DNA of 64,000 nucleotides from Eutypa lata (GCA_022661535.1 JAKULF010000011.1:248001-312000), one strand, 5' to 3'. Shown: positions 50,365-62,113, counted from the first letter of the stretch. Made by a program: numbers and translations. Notes: a model not told the origin generated them from the sequence alone.

Positions 50365-51291
50365 ATGGCCACCGTGATCGTCTTCGGTCCAACGGGCAAC
50401 AATGGCTCCGTCGCCGCCCAAACCGCCCACCAAAATGGCGCCAAAGTCTGGCTCGCCATGCGCGACCCCTCCAAAGCCATCCCAGGCCTTACCCCCGCGG
50501 CCGAGAAAGCCGGCAACTACTCGCGCGTCCAGGCCGACCTTAGCAAGCCCGACACCGTCGCCGCGGCCGTCAAGACCGCGGGCGCCACGCGCGCCTTCAT
50601 TTACGTCGCCCAGGGCACGCCCGACTACATGAAGGGCACCGCCGAAGCGCTCAAAGCCGCCGGCGTCGAATTCGTCGTGCTGTTAAGCAGCTCTACCATC
50701 GGGCATACTCCACACGCGGACGTGCCACCGAGCGAGTTTATCCCGTACACGCATGCGCGGCTCGAGGTTACGTTGGATGAGGTTTACGGGCCGGATGGGT
50801 ATGTGGCTGTGCGTCCCGGGGCGTTTGCTACGAATTTGTTGCGGCAAAGGGAGGGGATTCGCGCCGGGGAGGTGAAGATGTATGGGCCCGGGTTTAAGAT
50901 TGACTGCATTACGCCCGTGGACCTAGGCGGGGTGATCGGGACGATTCTGGCTGAGGGGCCGCGGGATGGGCAGCGCAAGGTCTTTGTGTATGGCCCGCAA
51001 ATTCTGTCGCAGAAGCAGGGACTGGAGATTATTGGCGAGGTGCTAGGGAAGGAGGTCAAGGTCTCGGGCATTGTTGCGGAGGAGGCGTTGGCGCAGTACC
51101 TTGCTAAGGGTGCTCCCAAGCCAATGGCGGAGTATATGATTAGGTCGTTGGGGGACACAGACCCCGAGTTGGAAGATGGTTCGTGGCTCGCGCATTACAA
51201 GGAGGGCATGGAGAATGTGAAGAAGTATACGGGGAAGCCTCCCACTGGGTTCCGGGAGTGGGTTGAGGCAAACTCGGAGCTCTTCAAGTGA
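50365..51291 (+). CDS. NmrA-like / atypical SDR NAD(P)-binding protein
   Basis: Predicted 308 residues, single exon. The start at ATG 50365 puts the Rossmann strand first: MATVIVFGPTGNNGS with the GxxGxxG motif at 9-15. Then come QTAHQNGAKVWLAMRDPSK, VKTAGATRAFIYVAQG, FVVLLSSSTIGH and a C-terminal substrate region ending GFREWVEANSELFK. The pattern fits the NmrA-like/atypical SDR class (PF05368 or PF13460). These proteins act as NAD(P)H-dependent reductases or as redox sensors; the sequence does not decide which. The first half of the gene is markedly C-rich at third positions compared with the second half. It lies next to a decayed O-methyltransferase, which may be the remains of a secondary-metabolism locus. 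Confidence 0.87.
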   Translation: MATVIVFGPTGNNGSVAAQTAHQNGAKVWLAMRDPSKAIPGLTPAAEKAGNYSRVQADLSKPDTVAAAVKTAGATRAFIYVAQGTPDYMKGTAEALKAAGVEFVVLLSSSTIGHTPHADVPPSEFIPYTHARLEVTLDEVYGPDGYVAVRPGAFATNLLRQREGIRAGEVKMYGPGFKIDCITPVDLGGVIGTILAEGPRDGQRKVFVYGPQILSQKQGLEIIGEVLGKEVKVSGIVAEEALAQYLAKGAPKPMAEYMIRSLGDTDPELEDGSWLAHYKEGMENVKKYTGKPPTGFREWVEANSELFK

Positions 51292-51605
51292 GCCTGGGGA
51301 CTTGAAGGGGGCGAAGGGTTCATGCAAACCTGAGAGCTACTGCTGTCGTTAGTGATAGACTGGCCACGCAGGCATTAAATACACGCCCGATGATGCGGAG
51401 ATGTGACTAGCATGATCGGATCGGATTGAGTGGACCACAAGCTGACTTTGCAGATATACGCAAGGGCGAGGGTGGGGAAGTGATCAAGTGTCGAGGCCCG
51501 AAATATCAATGGTTGATTATGTGTCGGACGACATGTACAACACTAATACAATGTGTCAATCTATGTCGTACCAGGCGACGATAACTCTCTTAATGGTTTC
51601 CATAA

Positions 51606-53027
51606 TTACACGTCTAGCTCCGCCTCGATAGCCTTCTGCACAGCAAGCGGTGAAGACCAGGTCTTGACTATACGGTACCCTGCTGACTTGAGGAGCGCCC
51701 GCCAATGCACCTCACTCCGCTCCTCCCCAGCCACCATCACCATCATGGTCAGGTCGTAGGCGGTAGTGTGCGGGTGAGCAACAGTGTCCGGGGCGATATG
51801 GTCGTGAATCAGCAGTTTGCTATATCCGGGCGTTAAGGCATCCCGCTGCATTTCCAGGATTTTCCGTGCTGGCTCGTCGGACCAGTCGTGAGGCAGTGTC
51901 CGGGGGGGCTTGGTAAAATGCTCTATAATTAGAGCCAGCCAAAAGCATATTTTAAGTTTTAAAATTAAAATCAGCCCAGCTGGACGTAGACCAATCTATC
52001 CAAGTCGTGGCCAATATTCCCGCCGATGTCGACCAGAAGTGGTCCGTCTGGCTTAGCGGTAGAGAGTAGCGTGTCGTGAGGGAATATCTTCAGCCATCCT
52101 GACTGGTTCGCCATGACACCACCCATGACCTGGTTGAAAGATTCGCCCTCGACACGGTTCTCCTGGTAGAAATGCAACATGTCCTTGCCCCCTGCAGTCT
52201 TTGGCGTACTGGAAGACTCTGTCGTTTGGGTCTACCGGATTCTTATATCCCGTCTGAGCTAGGTAGCGTGGCAGCTTGAAGAAACACGGAATTGTGGCAT
52301 CAAATCTGCGATCATGTCAATAATCTCTTGGGAGAATAACCTTAGATTCAAGCGAATACATACTGATGGTTTATCCACTCGGAGAATACAGGCTTGTTGA
52401 AGGAGATCGGCAGCGCCGTGGGCTTGAAGACACTGTATGAAGCCTCCTCCAAGACATGGTATGCTAGTAGATGCTGCACCAAACGGACTGCACAGGAGAT
52501 TCGTTAGACAAAGAGGCCTCTCATGTCGAAAATTCAAACACCAAAACGCCCCAGAATGCTTGAAATACACCTAGGCTGGCTACGAACGAAGGAATTTCGG
52601 CTCAACCTGTAGCACAAGCCCGTGCAGCTCTTCTAGAGTTTTTGCACCATCGACCATCGCCCGCCTCGTGCCATTTCTGATACAGCTGTACATCCAACGC
52701 AATTTTCAGGGCGGCCCCGAAGGCTGGCTTTTGGAAGTGTTAGCATCTGGTATCCATAGTCTCTTGTAGAAGGAGGACTGTGCCCACTTGGCCCATAGCA
52801 AGCCTCGACACAAAGTCCCACGGCGTTTCGAGACGGGCCACAAGAGCATAGGCTGCCGCCACAGCCTCCATACGCTGGCCATCTTTTTCGAAAGAGTCGG
52901 CGCTGATTCCGTTCAGGGTCTGGACAATTTGGTTTGTCATTGTGAGAGGATACAGGCTGGGAGCGACCTGTAGACGAAGAATGGAGTTCCGGAAGTACCA
53001 AACGTTGTTATTCCAAACACTCGTCAT
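51606..53027 (-). pseudogene. Decayed O-methyltransferase (Methyltransf_2 type) pseudogene
   Basis: Fragments of one SAM-dependent O-methyltransferase lie in order but in different frames. The N-terminal part from ATG 53027 includes VQTLNGISADSFEKDGQRME. Then come ALDVQLYQKWHEAGDG, KTLEELHGLVLQVEPKFLR, YSVFKPTALPISFNKPVFSE, LPRYLAQTGYKNPVD, and MLHFYQENRVEGESFNQVMGG. The SAM-binding part is PLLVDIGGNIGHDLDR, and the catalytic region is HDWSDEPARKIL with GYSKLLIHDH, ending at 51606. Breaks: a frameshift near 52,650, an in-frame stop near 52,575, another frame change near 52,185, and loss of part of the stretch between GHDLDR and HDWSDE (about 51,915-51,990). A few junctions may be introns, but not all of them. 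The family methylates polyketide or phenolic hydroxyls; this copy should be inactive. Confidence 0.75.
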
Positions 53028-54134
53028 GATTGATTAATTCCTTTTGAAATTAATAAATGGTGGCAAGGCTGAAAAAGGGGGCGCTTGTCAGCGAGGCTGA
53101 TAGAATGTATATGGCTTAAACAGATAGGGATGCCTGAATCAGAACTAAGCGGCCAGAAGCTATATACTTAGCACAGATATATAAGGGGCGGGCCTTTCTT
53201 ATATATAGCTTACTACGAAACTGGCTCTAATCACAAGATATATTCTCCCTATTAACTTCTATTAACTATATGCCGCCCGAAACAAGCCCCCTTGAAGGCC
53301 TCTATATTTCACACGGGGAATGAAGCCAAGTGTTGTTGGCTGCAGGATAGCTGCAATGGAATGCCAACACACCAACATTTGGAGGTCATGCGACGATCAA
53401 CGGGATGCATAGAAGCCTAATAAGAGCTAACAGCTATTAGCAGCGGCTAGAACAGCAAAGGGATATTACAGATACGTACCTTTATTTTGTATATATAATA
53501 GACGACCCTACAGGTCCTACAGAGCAGACAGAAGGTCATCATGGACCTTAGGGCCAAAGAAAATTATTAGTTGAATAGAACTTCAGTTCCAAGCTTTCAC
53601 ATCATCGTCACACTATATGTACAGGACCCCAATGCGTACGTAATAGACGCGATGTGCGAAGATCATGGCACAGCTCTTACTTGGACGTTAGCGAAGAGTA
53701 AGTAACAACACATCTCCCAATGACCTATTTATCACATTCATTTTTAAGGAGCTGCCTTAAAATCTGGCTATTACATTTGCTAGTCGTAGCCACAGTTAGA
53801 TTAAATCTTAGTGTAAGCATTTGCAAGTTCTCGTTAATCGTAAAGGGATAGGTTCTAGGTTCCCGATTGAGCCTCATCTAAGACCATAGTTTGGAATGGG
53901 GTAAAGTCGTTGGCTTAAACGAGAAGGATCTGACAATATGAGTGAAGACATCACTGTATCAAGTACCATTTCAAGTGCCCAATATTGAAAAAGAAGACGA
54001 TGGCTGGCAGTAATAGTTACTTAACTACCCCATGGTAAATGCTTCCAGTTGAGGCGGTTCGTGTTGTGTACATTTTGAAGTTATTAGATCTTGGTTCGAG
54101 CCAATCATGATGATCCGCACACACGACGGCGCGA
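53028..54134. other. Intergenic, nothing coding recognised
   Basis: 1.1 kb. It holds a loose inverted repeat around AGCTATATA (about 53,159) and TATATAGCT (about 53,202), around a GC-rich GGGGCGGGCC core. No ORF of note. Confidence 0.5.
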
Positions 54135-54735
54135 TTAGACCAACAAAGTTTCCCCTCCAGCTTCTAAACGGGCAGCTTCTTGCCGGAGATAGTCGGCCTT
54201 GAATCGTCGGTATGCATTTTCGATCCTCTTCTGTCTCGCGGGGTCCCTGCTAAGCGCTCTGGAGGCCGACCACGTCCCTAGTAGGAAGCCGAGCTCACCC
54301 CCTAGGAACGTGCCCCCTAGGCCGAAGAAGAAATAAGTGGCGATGTCGCCGTATCTGCTGGGCTGCATGTAAGGCGTGATGTCCGGGATGGTCTCTGGTA
54401 GCCGTGGTTAGCCTGCAACGTCTTTTTTGTAGCACCCCCTTTCATGTTGCACAAAACGAACCTTTTCTCCCATTGGCGAAGAGGACATGGGTCGGCTTCT
54501 CCGTGGCTCGGAATGCGTTGAACATGTCCGCTCGCACTCTCCGGAGTCTGAATGCCGCGTAGACGCCGAGTCCCAGCCCGATGACTGTCCCAAGGACGGT
54601 CGGCATCGAGATGCTGCCTGCCGCCTTGACGAGTGCATCGCGATCCGTTTGATCCAAGTCGTGCTCGATGTGGTCCTGGGCAAGCTTGCCGAGGTCTTCA
54701 TGTTGAGGCGACTTGCGGAAGATAGCGAAAGGCAT
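54135..54735 (-). CDS. Small predicted membrane protein, two exons
   Basis: Exons 54735-54462 and 54394-54135, intron 67 bp; predicted 177 residues. The acceptor at 54395 is chosen because the closer AG would lead to an immediate stop. Two hydrophobic glycine-rich segments are visible: SISMPTVLGTVIGLGLGVYAAF (about 43-64) and ATYFFFGLGGTFLGGELGFLLG (about 110-132), both with GxxxG spacing. Each is followed by basic residues (RLRRVRADM; SASRALSRDPARQKR). The N-terminus is charged and the C-terminal tail amphipathic (RRFKADYLRQEAARLEAG). This looks like a small two-pass organelle-membrane protein of a kind widespread in filamentous fungi, but I cannot name it. Confidence 0.72.
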
Positions 54736-55781
54736 GTTGGATTATCTTAACAAGGTTTCTTACTTTGAGGTTGGAGATTGATTGTACAGTCTAGAGAGGA
54801 AGAAAAGGTCTGATTAAACTACAGAGTGGAATGTTCTCGTGATATGTTCACATAGTTATTGGGCCCTAACTCGAGAGTGACATCATGATGAGGTGGACCC
54901 TTTGCTCCGGAGTTCTACGGGCCAATGGACGGTTCCATCGCATTCGTTTGGGTCACCGTGAATACTTTACTTAATTATGTAAGCTTTTCCCGCATTCATT
55001 TTAGCAGCTTCGGATTGAAATGTTCAAAGCTTAGAGGCATCTACATAGTCAGTAATCAATAAGAGACAGTGCCTATACCTGGTTAAAGGCCGAATAAGCA
55101 TCATGAAGTAGATTCCACCTAATAGGTAGACTGCGAGGGTGCGCTACATACATAGTTAAGTACCCCTAGAATATTAACTACCTAGGTAGCCACAGGGCGA
55201 TGGTTAGGCATCAAGCCACGCCCCTCTGCCTAAACAACAGCTATAATTCTATTTCCCCATATTGTATGCCAAACTCACTAGCAAACTCAACATCCCTATT
55301 TCCATTAACGAGTATGTACCAAATTAGCTGTGTCTCTTGAGTCATGAGTCTGATAACGATGAAATATACTTATCTATCGAATATCGAGGTAGTTCTAAGG
55401 TAATTACTGTGAGTACCAATTTAACATGTATTATTTAACTGATTTTCAATTACATGATGGTTATCACAACAAATTCTCAATCTCTAACTAGATCGACCAG
55501 ATGTATCTTTAACTCACAGGATAATGGGCAGCAGGTAATAGTTGAACATGGTATTTGAGAACAAACTTTGTTGTGGTGTGTGTAGTCTGACCTTGACCCC
55601 TGCTGCAAGACAGCCCCTCCTCCAAGTTCCAACTCCATGATATTCGCCCTCACTCAATTAAACCAAACAAATTATACCAGCCACAATTTAATTACTTTTT
55701 CCGATTTGCACCATTAATCAACGACCCAAGGTCTTATAAAAACCCAACTAGTATCCGTTAACACTTAAGAAATATGTGCAA
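54736..55781. other. Intergenic, nothing recognised
   Basis: 1.05 kb of moderately A+T-rich sequence with scattered TACCTA/TAGGTA hexamers (for example near 55,120 and 55,180). No supported ORF. Confidence 0.5.
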
Positions 55782-56228
55782 CTACTGCTGTCTAAGGTAG
55801 TACTGTGTACGACGTAAACCCTGCCTTCTTAGACGAAACAAAAATTGCGCATCCTGCAACTCATACACGGATATTCCGAAGGCCCTCTCATAGATCGGCG
55901 CCAGATCGTAAGGCTGCACGTAGCCGCTCGGTTTGTGCGTGTTGAAGAAACCGGCTAGGCACAACCGAACGAACTCTACCACAGTGGGAAGCTGGTCGCA
56001 ACCCGGTCGGTAAGCCTGATTGACGATGGCCGTCTTTATGTGTGCTACTTCTGCAGGTGTGAAATAAGGCGCACCGAGGTATAGTTCGTCCTTCGTGCTG
56101 TGGATTCTCCTTTCGGAGGCTCGATCGTGGGCCATGTTGCGAAGGTCGTAGAGGAAGGCCCTGATTCGGTAGAGGAGCTCCTCGTCGGCTCTGAGAGCGG
56201 AAGCCATCATTGGTGGCATGAATGACAT
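55782..56228 (-). CDS. Hypothetical protein, 148 residues
   Basis: The open frame extends upstream to 56447, but the ATG at 56228 (MSFMPPMMASALRADEELLY) starts the protein-like part; the upstream codons have intergenic composition. The product is mostly helical in appearance, with basic C-terminus (FLFRLRRQGLRRTQYYLRQQ). A central segment reads GAPYFTPAEVAHIKTAIVNQ. No signal peptide, membrane segment or known motif is seen and I do not recognise a family. Third-position G+C is higher than in the flanks, which supports coding. Confidence 0.5.
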   Translation of the reverse strand: MSFMPPMMASALRADEELLYRIRAFLYDLRNMAHDRASERRIHSTKDELYLGAPYFTPAEVAHIKTAIVNQAYRPGCDQLPTVVEFVRLCLAGFFNTHKPSGYVQPYDLAPIYERAFGISVYELQDAQFLFRLRRQGLRRTQYYLRQQ

Positions 56229-56641
56229 GATGTCGTGTCTGTTATGGGGTATGAAATAGTATAAATTGAGTGAGTGGTTTCTGTTATGGGTGTAAGATGG
56301 TATAGATTGGGAACGTGATTGTATGATGATGTGGGAGGTGTCAGTGAGGTATGATAAATGAATTGAATCTAATATATACTTGAGGATGTAGTCTATCTCC
56401 GTCTTAACAAGTGAAAACCTTACCATTGGTACCGAAGGCCATAGCACTGGGAGCTTTGTGAAATTTCAAAGCTTAAACTTGAGAAGCTTTACTTACCATG
56501 GTTTCAAAGATAGATTAACTTTATGGCTAGGGTCTCCCTAAATATAAGTACCGGACAAACATGATCAAGAATACTGGCCTACCTACCCCTATCCACGATA
56601 TCATACGCCATCCCAACCTGCGAGCGATCTCTCCCTGTGAA
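56229..56641. other. Short intergenic region
   Basis: Contains the promoter side of the 148-residue ORF and the 3' side of NmrA-like gene 2. Nothing else recognised. Confidence 0.5.
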
Positions 56642-57825
56642 TCAATTATACCCAACACCCGCCTCAGCGCGCTGGATGGCGATCTTCGTAAACTCGTCGA
56701 TGTCCTCCTTGGGCAAGCCCAGGTCGTCGTTATCGAGGCCCCTGCGCGCCTCGTAGTTGCCGACGCCGTCCTGGAAGAAGACGCGGCCGTACAGCACGGT
56801 GCTGAAGGCCGCCCGGTCGCCCGCGAAGAGCCGCTTCTTGGCGTCGGCGTAGCGCTGCGTTGTTTCCTCGTGCTTTATGGTCCAGTCCGAGCGCGACGTG
56901 CCCGAGACGCGCAGTACCGACTCGAACATCACCTTCTGGTCCACGCAGAACGACGACACGTACACGAACTTGTTCTTGTACCCCGACAGGCTCGGCCCGC
57001 CCTCCGTCTCGGGCTCTAGCGGTAGCGAGAGGAGGCTCGCGACGGCTCGTCCGCTTTGCGGCCATGTCTGTGATGATTGTTAGCATTCAATCTCCATCTT
57101 ATATGATCTAACCTCTTTCCCCCTTGTCTATTCACTGTTATTTGGGTAGGGAGGTCGAGATATCACCCACAATGGTATTGATCTTCGTCTCGCCCTCATC
57201 AAAGAACGTGAAACTCCTCTCCTTCCAATCCAGCCCATACCTCGTGGGCCCGAAGCCAAGACTATACTCATACCAGAAGCTAGTGACCATGCCGACCCAC
57301 GCGCTGACACCGAGCTCCTCGATGCGCGTGCGGGCCTCGAGCTCCGTGGGGCCGAGCAGGATGTCCTCGCCGAACTGCGTGTCCGCCACGTCCGGGCACC
57401 AGTGGTTCGGCAGGACGAAGGGGACGCCGGCCGCGGCCGCCGCGTCCACCAGATGCAGCTGCGTCTCCTTGGGCGCCCGCACCGACATCGTGATGATGAG
57501 CACGTCCTGGCCGCGCAGCGCCGCGACGAGCGTCTCCGGCTTGGCGTAGTCCACCGTCGCGACCTGGACGCCGGAGGGTGGTGCGCAGGGGCTCGAGGCC
57601 CGTGTTAGCGCCGTCACGGTGTGCTGCCCGCGCTTGAGAAGCTCCGCGACGATGAAGGAACCTACTGTTCCGGTTGCCTGGATGGGTTTATCAGCGGAGA
57701 TGCTAAGTAGCTGACCTAGGTAGGTAGCTAGGGGATAGGGGGATGTTGGTAGGTAGTGTGAAGAAGGTGAATCGCAAACTCACCCCAACAATGGCAATCT
57801 TCGTAACGCGGTTGTTCTCTACCAT
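56642..57825 (-). CDS. NmrA-like family NAD(P)-binding protein (isoflavone reductase-like)
   Basis: Exons 57825-57784, 57677-57171 and 57067-56642; introns 106 and 103 bp; predicted 324 residues. The dinucleotide motif IVGATGTVGS is formed only by splicing intron 1. The donor at 57170 is chosen over later ones because it gives KINTITWPQSGRAVASLLSLP, a junction typical of this family. Other segments are LTRASSP after strand two, VLIITMSVRAPKETQLHLVDAAAAAGV and the TSFWYEYSL substrate region. The function is probably an NADPH-dependent reductase of secondary metabolism or a redox sensor. Intron 1 carries several TAGGTAG copies. It is a second, only distantly similar NmrA-type gene 5.4 kb from the first, on the opposite strand. 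Confidence 0.88.
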
Positions 57826-58930
57826 GGTGGATTTTAACGAGCTTGCTTGGTTAAGGCCTAAAGTGAATTGATGAAAATAAAAATCGATTGTTTAAATACT
57901 TTACTCCAAAAGTCTTGCTCATCTGTGGCGAGACAATCAGAAGAGACACGATGGTCTACACTAGATCTTTATAGATCGGTCTCATGTAGGTCAACTCGGT
58001 TCGTACTTCCAGAATGCTGTTAATTCCTATCAAGTAAGAACCAAGTATGCTCGGCGTCCATCTTCGCTGTGTGAGCTATCGGGAATAATGCCTTCAACAA
58101 CAAGCTTGATCAACCGGTGTTAGCGGTGGCTCGGCGATTCAGGGGGGTGAAATTTCCCAATTGGGATGACTTAGCGTCCCTGTAAGACGGAGTTTAGGGA
58201 CGGGATCAGATCTGGCGGCTGCAAATCGACAGCTTCGGATGCGCTCGGAATTCCGAGGTTGCAAGTCTACCATATTCCGATCCTGTTAGGTGGAAATAAG
58301 ACTCGGCTTCAATTGGATCTTACTGCATTGTACTTTTTTAAGTGCTTGGAACCTTTCAGTTAAGATAAGTAAGTAATATCCTTGTGACCACACGATTCAT
58401 GCATGTCACTTAGAACCTACAAAGTACAAAGACCAATACAAACCAAATAATCTATGACCATGGTATTGATAATTGTCTAGTGGTGGAAGGTGAGCTGTAC
58501 GATTGGCGTAATTTACGTAATAACTGGTATCGAGGCGGCTCGACTACTACGACCAAAGCCTACTTATTTATTCACCGTCATAGGAAAAGAGGAATCCCTC
58601 GTGGAGGAAGCGTACGTCAAACCCAGCATATGTCTTTCCCATTATGAGTGTAACATACAATACATGCACCATGTGATTTCACTAGAAACAGCCTCGAATA
58701 GCCGACACATGAGAAATTAACATACGGACGAATTAAGACAAATGTTTTATTAAACCGAAGCAACACCAAATAACTAAACCGAACTCCAAAGCAAAATTTT
58801 CATAATTCAACCGCAGAATACAAACGCAGAGTTGTTACAAGACTATTCGCACCTCAAGCTACAAAAACCAAATTCCAGTCTATCAAGATACGCAAAACAT
58901 GCCGACTCCCCTGGACTGTGTATCCTCATC
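57826..58930. other. Intergenic between NmrA-like gene 2 and Argonaute
   Basis: 1.1 kb containing the promoter of the NmrA-like gene and the 3' flank of Argonaute. A 76-codon ORF at 58490-58720 has no motif or splice context and is not accepted. Confidence 0.5.
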
Positions 58931-61900
58931 CTAGATGTAATACATCCGGTCAGCGACATTCGCATGGATCTTCAAAGGGTCGTAGTCCGCCGCGCCGGCT
59001 TGAGGAGAAGGTCGTATCTTGTGCTCCTCGTAATGGAGCTTGGCTCTGGTGCAAACAAGGTCTGCGTAATACACCGGCGGGCAGATACTCACTGCCTTGG
59101 TGGCTCTCCCGTACGAGTATGACATGTCGTGCGTGAGCTGCTCTAGTTGGTTCGCTGCGCCAGAGTCATATCTCCGCCGGAAGAAGTCGTCATACAACAC
59201 GATATAGTGTATTGGACGTGCTGTGCCTATAACAGGAAATTAGCTTATAATAGTCAAATCATAAGGCATTTGTATCATCCCTTACCTCGAGAGCAGTGGT
59301 GTGGCTGTAGGAAGAAATCCCAGTTTCTGGTTACGGTGATGCCACCTGGGTAGTGAAAACAAGTTAGTATTTAATTCTTTGTTCATATCCTGTCGAAGGT
59401 TCTGTAAAAAGAAATTTAAAGAAAAAAGAAAAAAGAAAAACGAAAAAAGAAAAACGAGAAAGATAAGATATTGAATTAGTTTTAGTACTTACTATCCACG
59501 ACAAGCCCGTTCTTAGGATTGCTAACAGGAAGCCCTCTATTTTTGGGTTTCAAATAGAAGCGAGTGTTGTGTCGTTTAGCCGTAATGATGAAGAGCAACT
59601 TTATAGGAGTTTCACCCCCGTATTCTTTGCAGACTTCCCTGATAGCCTCCACTTCTACATCAAGGACTTCTTTATATTGGCCCTCGGAAACGCCGTCTCG
59701 GTACACAATAATATGACCTGGAAACTTTTCGTTTCTGCTCTTCCACAGCTCCAGTCGTGACTTGAGGCTGTTTCTCAGCTTCTCGCGATCAAGCATCTCA
59801 ACCCGTGATTTGTTCGTCCAAGCGACGGCAGGCCAATTGTTTAGATACTTGTCCACACTGGCGACGAGTCCGACAAAGGAAGGAGGGGGCGGTTTAACAT
59901 CTTCGGGTTTCTTTCCCTCTCCTGCGGATCCCTTCCCTGGCTCCTTGGAAAAGCCGACCCCGGTTGGGTGACTAACATCATAGCCTACAACCATAGTGTC
60001 ACCCTCGCCAATAAAGGGGAGCCCGAACCCCATGCTTTTGCTCTTGACCAGATGGTTTATACCGCCGGCCTTCAAGTTAAACTTGAGCGCGACATTTCCA
60101 CGAATGTCCCCGCCTTTGTCCGGACTGGTAAGTTTCCTTGGAGTGATAGAGACCGTGTGGAATCCAAAGTCGATGTCGCCAAGCTTTTTCACCAGACCGT
60201 AAATCTTCTTGGCATCCATGTTGTTGTCCGGAAGGACCACGAGATGAATCCCCTTAATAGGGCTCTTCTGGCTTCTGTTTTCGAAATGTTCCCTCAGCTT
60301 CACAAGTACTCCGTCAACAGTTTTGTCCTTGAAGCAGTGAGGCGTCAAATTGATTTTCTTTCTGGTTACATTATCGTAAACAATCCCACCTACATCCTGG
60401 TACATTTGGTCTCTTAAGGCAACAACGCCTCGCCTTATTTCTTCCTCTTTATTTGGTCTAAGATTGCCGTTAATATTAAAATAGAGACAGTGGAACTCTG
60501 ACATGGTACTGCCAGATGAGTAGGTGGTCCTATTTGTCAAAACCCAAGAGCCCTCTGTGGGAGTGAATTTTTTATCATGAGAATAAACGATTTCCGGCCT
60601 GTCGAGTTGTCTACCCTGTACTTCCAAGAGCTGGTCTCGGACAGTGACTCCGAAATTTTTCTTTCAAATATCAGTTTATGCCAAAGTTTATAATGTATGG
60701 TCCACTTACCAACAGTTTTGTGTCTTTCATACTCAGGAATGACGGGGCCTTCTCGATCCATTGCTTATTTTTGTCGGGTAGTTTGACAGCGACTTTAGCT
60801 ATTGAACCGACGTCTTGCCTCAAATCACCCTTAAACAATTGCCATTTTTGGATGCTGCATAGTTCTGCGCCCACATAACATCCTTTACCAAGATCAATCA
60901 GAGGAAGCTCCTGACTCAGTTTGACCCCGAATTCTTTGTAATCAAGATTAGCTGATTATACATTAAATAATAATTCTTGAAAGATGGTAGACTTACGAAA
61001 CTCAAAGTAGTCTTGAACGGAGATTTTATATTCTCCATTCCTCTTCGACTCCTCAAATTTTGCCTGCAGCTTGGCGCTCATGTTTTCATTGACAGCCTTC
61101 AATGTGAAGACGTGTTCATGTGGAAAGAGTGGTAATGACCCATTCTGAGTCCTCTTCTCCCCTAGGCCCTGGATTGTCTTGAATCGTGTTTTGCTACCTG
61201 CCTTGTATGCAATCCTGGCCCCAACCAAACGAGCAGCGAGAGCCTGGTATTTGGTCATATCTTTCCTGGGTTTATCCTCAAACCACGCTGAATTGGATAT
61301 GAAATATGCCACAGACGTCACTGGGATGAAGACAGCAGTAGTAGCATTGATATTGAGTAGAAAGGAGTCGTCCGTAGGACGAACACTCTGACGGAATCCC
61401 CTAATAATTTTGAGGTTCCACTCGGAGTCGCTAAGTGGCTCCCGTGACTGCTGGTCTCCTGTGTCGAAGAAACGAGATCTTCCGACCGTCGTAATCCCTT
61501 GTTTATTTCTCGCTGTGTGGGACAGAATGAGTCCCAGGGTGTCAAGAGCATCCGAAGGCGTGATAAAAGTAGCCATGGGGTCCGTGATTTGCGAGCTGGC
61601 CCATTTCGTCTTCGTATCTCGCAAGAACTCCAATATCTGGCCGAAGTCGATATTCAGCGGCTCACTCAGCTTGACTGTGTAGAGTTTTGATGGTTCATTC
61701 TCATCAGCGACGCTGCAGCTCAGGCCGCCGAGCTTTTTCACAGTGACAACGAATTTGCCGTCAGATGCGTAGTAGTCGGCTGTTGCAAGTATCTCAAGTG
61801 CCTTGCGGACAAGGATCTTGAGCTTAATTCCTGTAGGTTTTGCCGCCTCATTCTTTTCGTTGTTGGTCTTCAGCGTAACCTCAATTTCATGCCTCCAGCA

Positions 61901-62113
61901 CTTTTGTAGATCGACATGGACTTTAAAGTAATTCGTCAAAACAGAGACGGAATTTTGACTTGTCCCCACTAATGCCGGGCGTGGAGGAGCCTTCACAATG
62001 TCAAGCTGTTGACGAGGATGCGGCTTGATGATATTCCTATTTTGATTTGTAAGTGGGCTGCCTCTCGAATAGAATGGTAAGGTCATAGGCTTTCCCCTAG
62101 ATGGACCTGACAT
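58931..62113 (-). CDS. Argonaute protein (QDE-2-like), complete
   Basis: Small-RNA-guided slicer of the RNAi/quelling pathway. Exons 62113-60997, 60951-60710, 60660-59493, 59345-59286 and 59226-58931; introns 45, 49, 147 and 59 bp; predicted 960 residues. All phases agree. Order: N domain (about 60-210), linker with SRFFDTGD and GFRQSVRPTDDSFLLNINAT, PAZ (about 270-400), MID (about 490-620, with GIHLVVLPDNN), PIWI (about 640-930). The catalytic set is complete: Asp681 in VVGYDVSHPTG, Glu741 in NKSRVEML, Asp775 in HIIVYRDGVSEGQY, His869 in GTARPIHYIVLYDD. Near the end, YSYGRATKAVSICPPVYYAD is the standard C-terminal block. The glycine/arginine-rich N-terminus of many Argonautes is short or absent. 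A Gly/Lys/Pro-rich insert (about 690-713) follows the first catalytic Asp. Confidence 0.95.

Noticed and set aside
46202..57825. Intact biosynthetic gene cluster
   Set aside because: NmrA-like genes and an O-methyltransferase hint at one, but there is no polyketide synthase, peptide synthetase or terpene synthase, and the methyltransferase is broken.
58490..58720. 76-codon ORF downstream of Argonaute
   Set aside because: Located in the 3' flank, no family features or splice signals.
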